The position numbers and the translations under genes were made by a program. 64,000 bases of DNA, taken from the NCBI GenBank assembly GCA_964390805.1, contig CAYMKL010000004.1, positions 1 through 64,000 of the forward strand, in the 5' to 3' direction. The notes below the pieces were generated by a model. It was given only the letters and a program-made list of their open reading frames with translations. It was not told the origin of the DNA and did not search any database. Each line of letters opens with the position of its first letter. Position 1 is the stretch's first letter. This DNA comes from CAYMKL01 sp964390805. GTDB lineage: Bacteria; Chloroflexota; Anaerolineae; VGOG01. Shown one piece after another: positions 43,781 through 52,014 of this stretch.

Positions 43781-44356
43781 ATGACGAGTCTTATGCAACC
43801 CTTTGCTGCCCGATTGCAATTCCAAAATGGGCTGATAGAACCTTATGGCAGAAAAACTGTGAGAAGGCTCAGCGACATGAGGGGGATGTATCTGGATATC
43901 GCCGCCACAGAGGAGCTTCTCAAGCAAGGTGACCTCTTGCTTTACGAGGTCTACGAGGTGGACGTCCCACATGAACAGGGGCAGTTGATTTACTGCACAA
44001 GCATCATTTATCCCGGCAAGGTCGGCGACGAATATCACATGACCAAGGGGCATTTCCATAGCAAAGAGGGCACGGCTGAAGTTTACTTTGGCTTGCACGG
44101 AAGAGGCTACCTGCTCATGCAGACCCACGATGACCAGGTCAACGTGATAGAGATGGTGCCGGGCACGGTCGCTTACATTCCCCCTTTCTGGGCTCACCGA
44201 ACGATCAACATCGGCGACGAGAAGTTTGTTTTCTTCGGTGTATACCCAGGCGATGCTGGACATAACTACGGCACCATCGAGGAGGGAGGCTTCGCCAAAC
44301 TCGTGGTGGAGAGAAACGGGAAACCCGCCCTCGTTGACAACCCCCGGTATCGCTGA
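43781..44356 (+). CDS. Cupin-type glucose-6-phosphate isomerase (archaeal-type PGI)
   Basis: A 191-residue cupin matching the metal-dependent PGI known from Thermococcales and some bacteria. The metal site is H91-x-H93, E100 and H139 (KGHFHSKEGTAEVY and PPFWAHRTIN). It would interconvert glucose-6-phosphate and fructose-6-phosphate, or a related sugar phosphate. It is unrelated in sequence to standard PGI. In this regulon a dedicated isomerase for a pathway intermediate is possible. It lies between two copies of a dispersed repeat. Confidence 0.87.
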   Translation: MTSLMQPFAARLQFQNGLIEPYGRKTVRRLSDMRGMYLDIAATEELLKQGDLLLYEVYEVDVPHEQGQLIYCTSIIYPGKVGDEYHMTKGHFHSKEGTAEVYFGLHGRGYLLMQTHDDQVNVIEMVPGTVAYIPPFWAHRTINIGDEKFVFFGVYPGDAGHNYGTIEEGGFAKLVVERNGKPALVDNPRYR

Positions 44357-44357
44357 C

Positions 44358-44541
44358 TGTCATTGCGAAGGCGCGGGGTTTGCGCCTGAAGCCTGCCCTG
44401 AGCATAGCCGAAGGGCAATCTCCAGTGAGCGCCTGGTGTCCAGGTGGGAGATTGCTTCGCCCCTGCGGGCTACTAAGAAACTGTGTATGTTTCTTACATC
44501 CTGAGTGGCGGCCACCCGCCATGGATAAACTCGCAATGACA
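44358..44541. repeat. TGTCATTGCGA dispersed repeat, copy 2, with nested insertion
   Basis: The outer ends are TGTCATTGCGAAGG (44358-) and CTCGCAATGACA (44530-44541). Inside lies GGAGATTGCTTCG-type sequence and, nested at 44391-44415, the unrelated CCTGCCCTGAGCATAGCCGA repeat. One repeat family has inserted into another. Confidence 0.8.
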
Positions 44542-44556
44542 GCCTGAGAGGAAAGA

Positions 44557-44817
44557 ATGCCCAGAGTCCTGGTTAAGTTTCTAGCATCCGTGAAGGATCA
44601 GGTGGGCAAAGGGATGGAGGAATTCGAGATGCCCGATGGCTCCACCTTGAGCGAGTTGGTGGTGAAGCTTCAGGAATCTCACCGTTTGTCGCTACTTGAC
44701 CCGGCCATCATGGTCACTCTGAACGGGAGGGGAATTCGCCAACTCCCAGAAGGGTTGGAAACGAGGCTCGGAGAGGGGGACGTGATCCTGCTGTTCCCGT
44801 TGATTTCGGGCGGGTGA
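44557..44817 (+). CDS. MoaD/ThiS-family ubiquitin-like sulfur carrier
   Basis: An 86-residue beta-grasp protein ending LFPLISGG; the C-terminal Gly-Gly is what is adenylated and thiocarboxylated in MoaD/ThiS proteins. It is likely to donate sulfur for the pterin dithiolene of the AOR enzyme encoded at 41849. AOR-linked MoaD-like proteins are a known association. GAGAGGAAAG precedes the ATG. Confidence 0.87.
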   Translation: MPRVLVKFLASVKDQVGKGMEEFEMPDGSTLSELVVKLQESHRLSLLDPAIMVTLNGRGIRQLPEGLETRLGEGDVILLFPLISGG

Positions 44818-44839
44818 CCGCCCAAGGAGGTGAGCTGCT

Positions 44840-46399
44840 TTGAGTGAGAAGACCTACCTCATCGGCATTGACGTGGGCACCATGGGCACGAAGTCGGCCA
44901 TTTTCGATACGGAGGGCAACCTCATCGCCCTGGCCTTCGAGGAGTCGAAGCTCTACTATCCCCGGCCGAGCTGGGTGGAGCAGGACCCCGACGAGATCTA
45001 TTGGTCCGCGGCCCATACTATCAAGGAGTGCCTGGAGAAGAGCGGCGTCAATCCAGCGGACGTGGCGGCCATCTCCTTGGATGGCCAGATGGCAGGCATC
45101 AGCACGGTGGACGAGGAGTGGGGGGCGCCCACCGTTTACGACTCCTGGCTGGATACCAGGTGTGGGCCTTGCATCGGGCAGATGCAGGTGCACCAGGACC
45201 TTATCATCCAGAAGACGGGGGGCCCTCCGACCTACTCCCACGGCCCCAAGATCCTTTGGTGGAAGGACGAGCGGCCGGAGGTCTTCGCCAAAATCTGCAA
45301 GTTCGTGATGCCAGCCGGCTACGTGGCGGGACGTATGGCTGGCCTCAAGGGGGACGAAGCCTTCATTGATTACACTTACACTCACTTCTCCTGCCTGAGC
45401 GACACAGCGGAGGCAGTCTGGTCTCCAGAGCTCTGTGAGCCCTTTGAGGTGCCCATGGAAAAACTGCCGCGCATCGTCGAGCCCTGGGAGATCATCGGTC
45501 AGGTGACGCCAGAGGCGGCCAGGGATTGTGGCTTGCTGGCGGGCACCCCCATTGCTGCCGGCTGCGGCGACCAGGCTGCCGGGATGCTGGGAGCGGCTAT
45601 GGTGGAGCCGGGGCTGGTCTTCGACGTGGCGGGCACGGCCTCTGTCTTCGCCATCTGCGTGGACCGCTTTGTCCCAGATTTGGAGCACGGGACCCTCTTC
45701 ACTGGTCGGCTTGTGCCCCCTGACCTCTTGTATGCCCTGGCTTACATCAACGGCGGAGGGTTGAACCTGCGCTGGTTCAGGGATGAGTTGGCTAAGGAGG
45801 AGAAGGCCGCGGCCGAGCGAGAGGGAAAGAACATCTACGCCCTGTTGGACGAGGCGGCTGCCTCCGTGCCGGCAGGATCGGATTCCCTCATCTTTTTGCC
45901 TCACCTTGGGGGACGGGTCTGCCCCAGCGACCCCGACATCCGTGGGCTCTGGCTGGGCTTCACCTGGAAACATCGTAAGGCCCACTTCTACCGCGCCTTG
46001 CTGGAGGGCGTGGCCTACGAATACGCCTACTATCTCGGCATCGAGAAAAGCCTCTTTCCCGATCTGGAGTTCAAGGAGGCGCGGGTCATCGGTGGCGGCT
46101 CCACCAGCAAAGTGTGGAATCAAATCAAGGCGGATGTACTGAACCTCGACTACGTGCAGCTCAACCGTGAGGAATACGCCGTGCTCGGCTCGGCCATCCT
46201 GGCTGGTTACGCGGTGGGAGTCTTCGACGACCTTAAGGCCACCGCCAAGCGCTTCGTACGGCCCACCAGCCGCATTGAGCCCCGCCCCGCATACCACGCC
46301 TTTTATCAGCCGCTGGTGCAGGTTTACGTCTCCCTCTTCGATAAGCTGCGGGGGGCCTATCAGGAGCTGGTCAGGGTCCCTGAGCTGCCCAAGGATTGA
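44840..46399 (+). CDS. FGGY-family carbohydrate kinase (xylulokinase-like)
   Basis: A 519-residue sugar kinase. The N-terminal phosphate loop is GIDVGTMGTKSAIFD, the substrate block SLDGQMAGI, the second domain GCGDQAAGMLGAAMVEPGLV and the C-terminal signature VIGGGSTSKVWNQIKADVLN. It phosphorylates a pentulose, hexulose or polyol. It starts with TTG after AAGGAGGTGAG. It probably commits the ketose made by the dehydrogenases and epimerase to central metabolism. Confidence 0.92.
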   Translation: MSEKTYLIGIDVGTMGTKSAIFDTEGNLIALAFEESKLYYPRPSWVEQDPDEIYWSAAHTIKECLEKSGVNPADVAAISLDGQMAGISTVDEEWGAPTVYDSWLDTRCGPCIGQMQVHQDLIIQKTGGPPTYSHGPKILWWKDERPEVFAKICKFVMPAGYVAGRMAGLKGDEAFIDYTYTHFSCLSDTAEAVWSPELCEPFEVPMEKLPRIVEPWEIIGQVTPEAARDCGLLAGTPIAAGCGDQAAGMLGAAMVEPGLVFDVAGTASVFAICVDRFVPDLEHGTLFTGRLVPPDLLYALAYINGGGLNLRWFRDELAKEEKAAAEREGKNIYALLDEAAASVPAGSDSLIFLPHLGGRVCPSDPDIRGLWLGFTWKHRKAHFYRALLEGVAYEYAYYLGIEKSLFPDLEFKEARVIGGGSTSKVWNQIKADVLNLDYVQLNREEYAVLGSAILAGYAVGVFDDLKATAKRFVRPTSRIEPRPAYHAFYQPLVQVYVSLFDKLRGAYQELVRVPELPKD

Positions 46400-46422
46400 T
46401 GATTATGAAGGGAGGGAGAAAG

Positions 46423-47178
46423 ATGAGGTTCATGGATAAGGTCGCCATCGTGACGGGCTCCAGCCGGGGGATGGGGCGGGCCATGGCTTTGGGCTTGGCC
46501 AGGGAGGGGGCGAGCGTGGTCGTCACCTCCCACCGTCACCCGGAGAAAGGGCAGGAGGTTGCCCACGAGCTCGAAAAGCTGGGAGGCCGGGCCCTCCATA
46601 TCCAGGCGGACGTTAGCGCCAAGGCGGATGTCCAGAGACTGGTGCAAGCCACGCTGGACAAGTTCGGCAGAATTGACATCCTGATAAACAACGCCGGCAT
46701 CCATATAGGTGCTGCCTTCATCGAAGAGAGCGAGGAGATGTGGTGGGAGCTTTTCAAGATCAACGTCATGGGCGTCGTCCTGCCCACGCAGGCGGTCGTC
46801 CCGCACATGATCGAGCGAGGTAAGGGCAAGATAGTGATCACCGCCTCCAAGGCCGCCGTGGTGGGGGAGCCGTATCATGCTGCCTACAGTGCCTCCAAGG
46901 GCGCCGTCCTCTCCCTGACAAGGGCGCTGGCTATTGAGCTGGCTCCCCATAACATCACGGTGAACGCCGTCTGCCCTGGCCCCGTCCTCACCGATATGCT
47001 CCTGGAGGCAGTCCCTGATGCGGTGGACAGGGAAGAACTGGCTGCCAGCGCCCCTCTGGGGAGGGTAGGGAGGGTCGAGGACATCGTCGGTGCGGTGCTC
47101 CACCTGGCCTCCGAGGAATCCGATTGGTGCACCGGCCAGGCCATCTCCATAGATGGCGGGATGTCCATCTTGAAATAG
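46423..47178 (+). CDS. SDR oxidoreductase (FabG-like)
   Basis: A 251-residue short-chain dehydrogenase: cofactor motif TGSSRGMGRAMAL, NNAGIHI, catalytic Ser in ITASKAAV and YSASKGA, and ending GQAISIDGGMSIL. The start at 46423 has AAGGGAGGGAG upstream; an earlier ATG at 46396 would overlap the kinase. Likely a sugar-alcohol or keto-acid dehydrogenase of this regulon. Confidence 0.87.
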   Translation: MRFMDKVAIVTGSSRGMGRAMALGLAREGASVVVTSHRHPEKGQEVAHELEKLGGRALHIQADVSAKADVQRLVQATLDKFGRIDILINNAGIHIGAAFIEESEEMWWELFKINVMGVVLPTQAVVPHMIERGKGKIVITASKAAVVGEPYHAAYSASKGAVLSLTRALAIELAPHNITVNAVCPGPVLTDMLLEAVPDAVDREELAASAPLGRVGRVEDIVGAVLHLASEESDWCTGQAISIDGGMSILK

Positions 47179-47192
47179 CAGGGAGTAGACCA

Positions 47193-48164
47193 ATGAAGAT
47201 ATTAGTTACCGCTCGCTCCTTTCGTAAGACCCCTGGGAGACACAAGGAGCTCCTGGAGCAATCCGGCCACCAGGTGGTAGAGAGTCCCCTGGATCGCCCC
47301 TTGAAAGAGGCGGAGATGGTGGAGTTGATCTCCGGTGTGGATGGGGCCGTCCTGGGCTTAGACGATGTGACGGCGAAAGTGATTCAGGCTGGTCAGCAAC
47401 TCAAGGTCCTCTCTCGATATGGCGTGGGGGTGGACAAGGTTGATCTGGAAGCCGCTACGGAGGCTGGGGTAGTGGTAACCAACACGCCGGGGACGAATCA
47501 CATCGCCGTGGCCGAGTTGACCCTGGGTCTCATGCTCTCTTTGGCCAGACGCATCCCCCGGCACAACTGGACCGTCAGGGAGGGCTCTTGGGCAAGGGTA
47601 AGGGGGACCGAGCTGGCGGGGAAGACGCTGGGGATCGTGGGGCTAGGTTGGATAAGCAGGGAAGTGATCCGGCGGGCTGCTGCCTTCGACATGAGAATCG
47701 TAGTGCAGACCAGATACCCAGACAAGGAACTGGCCGATCAATACGGCGTGGAGTATCTGTCCTTGGAGCGCTTACTAAAAGAGGCTGATTTCGTCTCCCT
47801 GCACTGCACCGTCGCCCCAGAGCGGGCCGACCTCATCGGGGAGGAGGAACTCAGGGCCATGAAACCTACCAGTTACCTGATCAACACCGCGAGGGGAGGG
47901 TTGGTGGGTGAAGAGGCTCTGCTGGTCGCCTTGCGGGAGGGATGGATCGCCGGGGCAGCGATGGATGCCTTCGAGGAGGAGCCCGCCACCGATAGCCCCC
48001 TGGTGGCATTGGATAACTTTGTCGCTACACCCCACATCGGCGCCGCTACCTATGAGTCCATCCTGCGCATGGGGACCCTGGCGGTGAAGAACGCCTTGCA
48101 GGTCTTGCGCGGCGAGCGCCCCCCTTACGTGGTGAACCCAGAGGTCTATGAGAAGTCCAGATAG
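47193..48164 (+). CDS. D-2-hydroxyacid dehydrogenase (phosphoglycerate dehydrogenase-like)
   Basis: A 323-residue enzyme with catalytic Arg in TARGG, Glu in DAFEEEP and His in TPHIGA. The Rossmann motif GLGWISREV has Ser where the family usually has Gly. It lacks the C-terminal ACT domain of serine-pathway enzymes, so a glyoxylate/hydroxypyruvate or sugar-acid reductase is likely. It follows the SDR by 14 bp and ends the plus-strand regulon. Confidence 0.9.
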   Translation: MKILVTARSFRKTPGRHKELLEQSGHQVVESPLDRPLKEAEMVELISGVDGAVLGLDDVTAKVIQAGQQLKVLSRYGVGVDKVDLEAATEAGVVVTNTPGTNHIAVAELTLGLMLSLARRIPRHNWTVREGSWARVRGTELAGKTLGIVGLGWISREVIRRAAAFDMRIVVQTRYPDKELADQYGVEYLSLERLLKEADFVSLHCTVAPERADLIGEEELRAMKPTSYLINTARGGLVGEEALLVALREGWIAGAAMDAFEEEPATDSPLVALDNFVATPHIGAATYESILRMGTLAVKNALQVLRGERPPYVVNPEVYEKSR

Positions 48165-48169
48165 CAATC

Positions 48170-48202
48170 GAGGGCCCTCCCTGAACCTACCGGAGGGCCC
48201 TC
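48170..48202. terminator. GC-rich hairpin at the end of the regulon
   Basis: A perfect 11-bp stem, GAGGGCCCTCC (48170-48180) with GGAGGGCCCTC (48192-48202). It lacks a T-run but stands just after the stop and before a second hairpin with a T-run. Confidence 0.7.
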
Positions 48203-48222
48203 TGGTACTCGAGTAGTATGCG

Positions 48223-48255
48223 AAGCTCTTCCTTATGGGAGGAGCTTTCTCTTTT
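48223..48255 (+). terminator. Rho-independent terminator between convergent genes
   Basis: AAGCTCTTCC (48223-48232), loop TTAT, GGGAGGAGCTT (48237-48247, one bulge), followed by TCTCTTTT. It protects the minus-strand operon from read-through. Confidence 0.65.
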
Positions 48256-48302
48256 GTGGACAGAAACCGCTGCGGACTTCCGAAACACGGGGTTCGCGTC
48301 GC

Positions 48303-49349
48303 CTACCTCTGAACTCGCCCCGACGCCTCTCCGGCCGCAAGTCGCTTCACTTCATCCACGGAGACGAGGTTGGCGTCCCCTGGGATCGAGTGTTTCAGAC
48401 ACGAGGCAGCGACGGCGAAGTTGAGCGCGGTTTCGTCATCCAGGCCTGTGGTTAACCCACAGATCAAACCAGCGGCGAAGGCGTCTCCACCGCCGACGCG
48501 ATCAACGATGTGGGTGATGTCGTAACGGGTGCTCAGGAAGAACTCCTGCCCATTGTGCAAACAGGCAGACCAGCCGTTGTGGCTAGCGCTGTAGCTCTCG
48601 CGCAGGGTGATGGCCTGGTATTTCAAGTTGGGGAAGGCTTCCAATACCTTCTCGCACAGCGCCCGATACTTGCCCGGGTCAAGTTCGCCCGTTTCGATCT
48701 CTCGCTCCCAAGCGCCAGCCTCGACCCTGATTCCCAGCGAGCGCTGGCAGTCCTCCTCGTTAGCGATGCCGACGTCAACGTAACGCACCAGTTCGCTCAT
48801 CACCTCCGGAGCCGCCTTGCCATATTTCCACAGCTTCTTGCGGTAGTTGTAGTCACAGGAGACTGTCAGGCCCTTCTCCTTGGCTACCTGTACTGCCTTG
48901 AGCGAAAGATCGGCGGCACTCTGGCTGAGGGCAGGGGTGATGCCGGTGATGTGGAACCAGGATGCGTCGTCAAAGATACGCTCCCAATCGAGGCTCTGCA
49001 GGTCAGCGGTAGCGATTGCCGAGTTCGCTCGATCGTAGATCACTTGAGACGGACGCTGGTTTGCGCCGGGCTCTAGAAAGTAGATGCCCATCCGCTCACC
49101 GCCGCGGGCGATGAGCGAGGTGTCAATACCTCTGCTCCGGAGGGAAGCAATACAGGCGTCGGCGATTGGATTGTGGGGCAAGACGGTGACGTAAGCGACA
49201 TCCAGGCCGAAGCAGGCCAAAGAGATGGCGACATTGGCCTCTCCGCCGCCAAAGGTGGCCTCCAACAGCGGCGACTGGAAGAACCGCTCGAATCCAGGCG
49301 GCTTCAGTCGTAGCATCACCTCGCCGAAAGCTACCACTCGATCACTCAT
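48303..49349 (-). CDS. kdgK: 2-keto-3-deoxygluconate kinase (PfkB family)
   Basis: A 348-residue ribokinase-fold kinase. The N-terminal FGGGEANVAISLACFG and the C-terminal VGGGDAFAAGLICG (catalytic Asp) are the PfkB signatures. Together with the neighbouring KDPG aldolase, the likely reaction is KDG to 2-keto-3-deoxy-6-phosphogluconate. It is the last gene of the minus-strand operon, 12 bp after the aldolase. Confidence 0.9.
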   Translation of the reverse strand: MSDRVVAFGEVMLRLKPPGFERFFQSPLLEATFGGGEANVAISLACFGLDVAYVTVLPHNPIADACIASLRSRGIDTSLIARGGERMGIYFLEPGANQRPSQVIYDRANSAIATADLQSLDWERIFDDASWFHITGITPALSQSAADLSLKAVQVAKEKGLTVSCDYNYRKKLWKYGKAAPEVMSELVRYVDVGIANEEDCQRSLGIRVEAGAWEREIETGELDPGKYRALCEKVLEAFPNLKYQAITLRESYSASHNGWSACLHNGQEFFLSTRYDITHIVDRVGGGDAFAAGLICGLTTGLDDETALNFAVAASCLKHSIPGDANLVSVDEVKRLAAGEASGRVQR

Positions 49350-49361
49350 TTCCCACCTCCC

Positions 49362-50000
49362 CTATCCTCGTACTTGGCGCACCACGGACATGGCTTCCCG
49401 GGCTAGCTCTGTGATCTGATCGAACTCGCCGGCCGAGATCAGGTTGGCCTTGACCAGCCAGCTCCCCCCGCAGCAGTGGACGCTCGGCAGGGCCAGATAG
49501 TCTGCCAGATTGTTCTTGTTGATGCCCCCCGTGGGAATGAACTTGACGCCTCCGTAAGGTGCTGAGATGGCCTTCAGCACGGCGATCCCACCTATAGCCT
49601 CGGCAGGGAAGAACTTCAGGATGTTCAGCCCCCGGTCGAGAGCCATGTCTATCTCGGTCGGCGTCATCACCCCGGGGGTGACGGGTATCTCGTTTTGCAG
49701 ACACCAATCCACCACCTTCTGATTGAACCCAGGAGAGACGATGAATCGAGCACCTGCAGAGACCGCCCTACTGGCCTGATCGACCGAGAGCACAGTCCCC
49801 GCCCCGACGATGATCTCCGGCAGGCTTGAGGCAATCTGTCGAATCGCATCCTCAGCCGCAGCAGTCCGGAAGGTGATCTCGGCGCATGGCAGCCCGCCTG
49901 CCAGCAATGCTTTGCCAAGTTCGATTGCATCCTCGGCTTTCTCGATCTTGACGACCGGTACCACACCGAGAACCCCCAGTTTGTCAAGTAAGTCTGTCAT
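49362..50000 (-). CDS. eda: KDPG/KHG aldolase
   Basis: A 212-residue class I aldolase splitting 2-keto-3-deoxy-6-phosphogluconate to pyruvate and glyceraldehyde-3-phosphate. Seen are EITFRT (catalytic Glu and Arg), VGAGTVLS, SPGFN and the Schiff-base Lys in ILKFFPAE, then FIPTGGI. Normal length. Its ATG overlaps the preceding stop by 4 bp. It feeds the glycolytic steps found elsewhere in the window. Confidence 0.95.
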   Translation of the reverse strand: MTDLLDKLGVLGVVPVVKIEKAEDAIELGKALLAGGLPCAEITFRTAAAEDAIRQIASSLPEIIVGAGTVLSVDQASRAVSAGARFIVSPGFNQKVVDWCLQNEIPVTPGVMTPTEIDMALDRGLNILKFFPAEAIGGIAVLKAISAPYGGVKFIPTGGINKNNLADYLALPSVHCCGGSWLVKANLISAGEFDQITELAREAMSVVRQVRG

Positions 50001-51172
50001 TGTTTGTCTCCCTTCCTTTGGGTTGTAGCTTCTACCTCGGGGTTGACCACCCCTGGTGGCCAGCGTCCATTATACACATTAATGGCGATTTGGCAAGCGG
50101 TGTGGTACAGATCGGCGACGCTTTCCTCGGAATTGGCCCCCACGTGGGGCGTGAAGGTCACGTTGTCAAACTCACGCAGCGGCGAATCGGCAGGCAGGGG
50201 CTCGTGCTCAAACACGTCCAACCCGGCGCCCCACACCTTGCCGGAGCGCAATGCCCCCACCAACGCCGACTCGTCCATCACTGGCCCCCGGCTGGTGTTG
50301 ACAACGAACACACCTTCTTTCATCAGATTGAATTCCCTGGCGCTCAGCAGGTGGTGCGTTTCGTCCGTCAGCGGGCAGTGCACTGAGATGAAATCGGACC
50401 GCTGCAGCAACTCGTCCAGGTCCACCTTTTGCGCTCCGTAATGGGCGGTCGTCTCGGCGTCGAGGTAAGGATCGTAGGCCAGTAGGGTCATGCCGAAGCC
50501 GCCAACCCGCTCGGCCAAAGCGCGGGCAATGCGGCCAAAGGCGACGAACCCCAGGGTGCAGCCTTTCATGCGGCGGGCTGGTCTCGCCCCGGTGCGGTCC
50601 CAGCGCCTGGCGCGAATCCAGCGGTCCTGGCGTGCGATATGTCTTACAGCACCCATGAGCAACGCCAGGGCGTGGTCTGCCACGTCCTCTAGGCAGTACG
50701 TGGGCACGTTGCAGACGGGGATGCCTCGCTCGGTGGCGGCTGCCACGTCCACGCTGTCGTAGCCGATGCCCAGCCGCACCATGCACCGGCAGCGCTCGAG
50801 TTGCTCGATGATAGCCCGGGTGAGCAACGGACGCACCGATTGAACTATCACCACATCGCCGCTGCGCGCTGCCTCCAGAACGGCTTCGGGGGTGCGGTGC
50901 TGGCCCACGATCCACGTGATACCGTAGCGAGCCAGCTCGTCGCCCACCCAATCCGGCGGCGTGAAGAGGTCCTCGTCGTAGTCTACTAACACGGCCGTAA
51001 AAGGCTTGTCCTGAGCGCCACACTGAGCTTGTCGAAGTGTAGCCGCAGGTGTATCGAAGGGCTTGTCCTGAGTAGCCGCAGGCGTATCGAAGGGCTTGTC
51101 CTGAGTAGCCGCAGACGTATCGAAGGGCTTGTCCTGAGTAGCTGCAGGCGTATCGAAGGGTTGGTCTGTCAT
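49997..51172 (-). CDS. D-2-hydroxyacid dehydrogenase with repeat-derived N-terminus
   Basis: A phosphoglycerate-dehydrogenase-like enzyme of 391 residues. Catalytic Arg is in TSRGPV, Glu in DVFEHEP and His in TPHVGA; the cofactor motif is FVAFGRIARAL. The first about 60 residues are a repeat array (DKPFDTPAATQ four times) encoded by a dispersed DNA repeat and not part of the fold. An in-frame GTG at 50992 would begin exactly at the conserved VLVDYDEDLF and may be the original start. Probably reduces or oxidises a sugar-derived hydroxyacid. Confidence 0.88.
   Translation of the reverse strand: MTDQPFDTPAATQDKPFDTSAATQDKPFDTPAATQDKPFDTPAATLRQAQCGAQDKPFTAVLVDYDEDLFTPPDWVGDELARYGITWIVGQHRTPEAVLEAARSGDVVIVQSVRPLLTRAIIEQLERCRCMVRLGIGYDSVDVAAATERGIPVCNVPTYCLEDVADHALALLMGAVRHIARQDRWIRARRWDRTGARPARRMKGCTLGFVAFGRIARALAERVGGFGMTLLAYDPYLDAETTAHYGAQKVDLDELLQRSDFISVHCPLTDETHHLLSAREFNLMKEGVFVVNTSRGPVMDESALVGALRSGKVWGAGLDVFEHEPLPADSPLREFDNVTFTPHVGANSEESVADLYHTACQIAINVYNGRWPPGVVNPEVEATTQRKGDKQ
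51001..51170. repeat. Tandem array of a dispersed repeat at a gene start
   Basis: Four units of 33 bp, each CTTGTCCTGAGTAGCCGCAG followed by a GCGTATCGAAGGG-type half, plus a divergent unit containing CACTGAGCTTGTCGAAGTG. They encode the DKPFDTPAATQ peptide on the minus strand. Confidence 0.9.
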
Positions 51173-51176
51173 GGCC

Positions 51177-52001
51177 CTACACTCCACTGAAAGCGGAGAA
51201 GCCGCCGTCTATGGGGATCACCGCCCCGTGCACAAAGCTGGCTCCATCCGATAATAACCACAGTACTGTGCCGATCAAGTCTTCGGGATCGCCGAAGCGA
51301 CCCATAGGCGTATGGTCAATGATCGTCCGCCCGCGCTCTGTCAGGTCGCCGCTGGTTTCGTCCACCAACAAGAACCGATTCTGCTCGGTCAGGAAGAAGC
51401 CGGGAGCAATGGCGTTGACGCGAATCTTGGTGGAGTGGTTCTGGGAAATGTGCACCGCCAGCCACTGAGTGAAGTTGCTCACCGCGGCTTTGGCTGGGGA
51501 ATAGGCCGCAGTCCTGGTCAGCGGACGAAAGGCGGCCATGGACGAGATGTTGATGATGCAGCCAGAACCTTGATCCGCCATGTACCGCCCAAAGACCTGG
51601 CTGGGCAGCACCGTTCCGATGCAGTTAAGTTCGAAGACCCAGCGGATGGCATCGGCGGGCAGATCGAAGAAGGAAATCTCGTCGCCGGTGCTGGCCTCTC
51701 TCTTGTTGCCGCCAGCGCCGTTGATCAGGATGTCAATGCGTCCAAAAGCCTCGGTGACTCGTTGCGCCGCGGCCAGCAATGACTCTTTGTCCAGCACATC
51801 AGCCTGAATTGCAATGGCCTGGTTTCCTTGAGTGCGGATCTCATCGGCTACTTTCTCGGCAGCGGGCAGGTTGATGTCAATCACAGATACACTGGCCCCA
51901 CACTGTGCCAGAGCACGGGACAATGTACTGCACAGCACGCCCCCTCCGCCTGTGATCGCCGCCACCTTCCCGTTGAAATTGAATGGTCTGTCCAGATTCA
52001 T
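51177..52001 (-). CDS. SDR fructuronate reductase (UxuB-like), second copy
   Basis: A 274-residue paralogue of 30510-31343, sharing TGGGGVLC, NGAGGNKRE, SSMAAFRPLTRTAAYSPAKA, IAPGFFLTEQNRFLL, DHTPMGRFGDPEDLIGTV and the FSAFSGV end. It would reduce fructuronate to mannonate. In this copy the catalytic block reads YSPAKA rather than YSAAKA. It lies in the IclR-linked operon with KDG kinase and aldolase, so the two copies probably serve different inducers. Confidence 0.87.
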   Translation of the reverse strand: MNLDRPFNFNGKVAAITGGGGVLCSTLSRALAQCGASVSVIDINLPAAEKVADEIRTQGNQAIAIQADVLDKESLLAAAQRVTEAFGRIDILINGAGGNKREASTGDEISFFDLPADAIRWVFELNCIGTVLPSQVFGRYMADQGSGCIINISSMAAFRPLTRTAAYSPAKAAVSNFTQWLAVHISQNHSTKIRVNAIAPGFFLTEQNRFLLVDETSGDLTERGRTIIDHTPMGRFGDPEDLIGTVLWLLSDGASFVHGAVIPIDGGFSAFSGV

Positions 52002-52014
52002 AGTGACCTCCGTG

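Noticed and set aside
44714..46297. 527-codon minus-strand frame opposite the FGGY kinase
   Set aside because: Shadow frame; the sense kinase has all family motifs.
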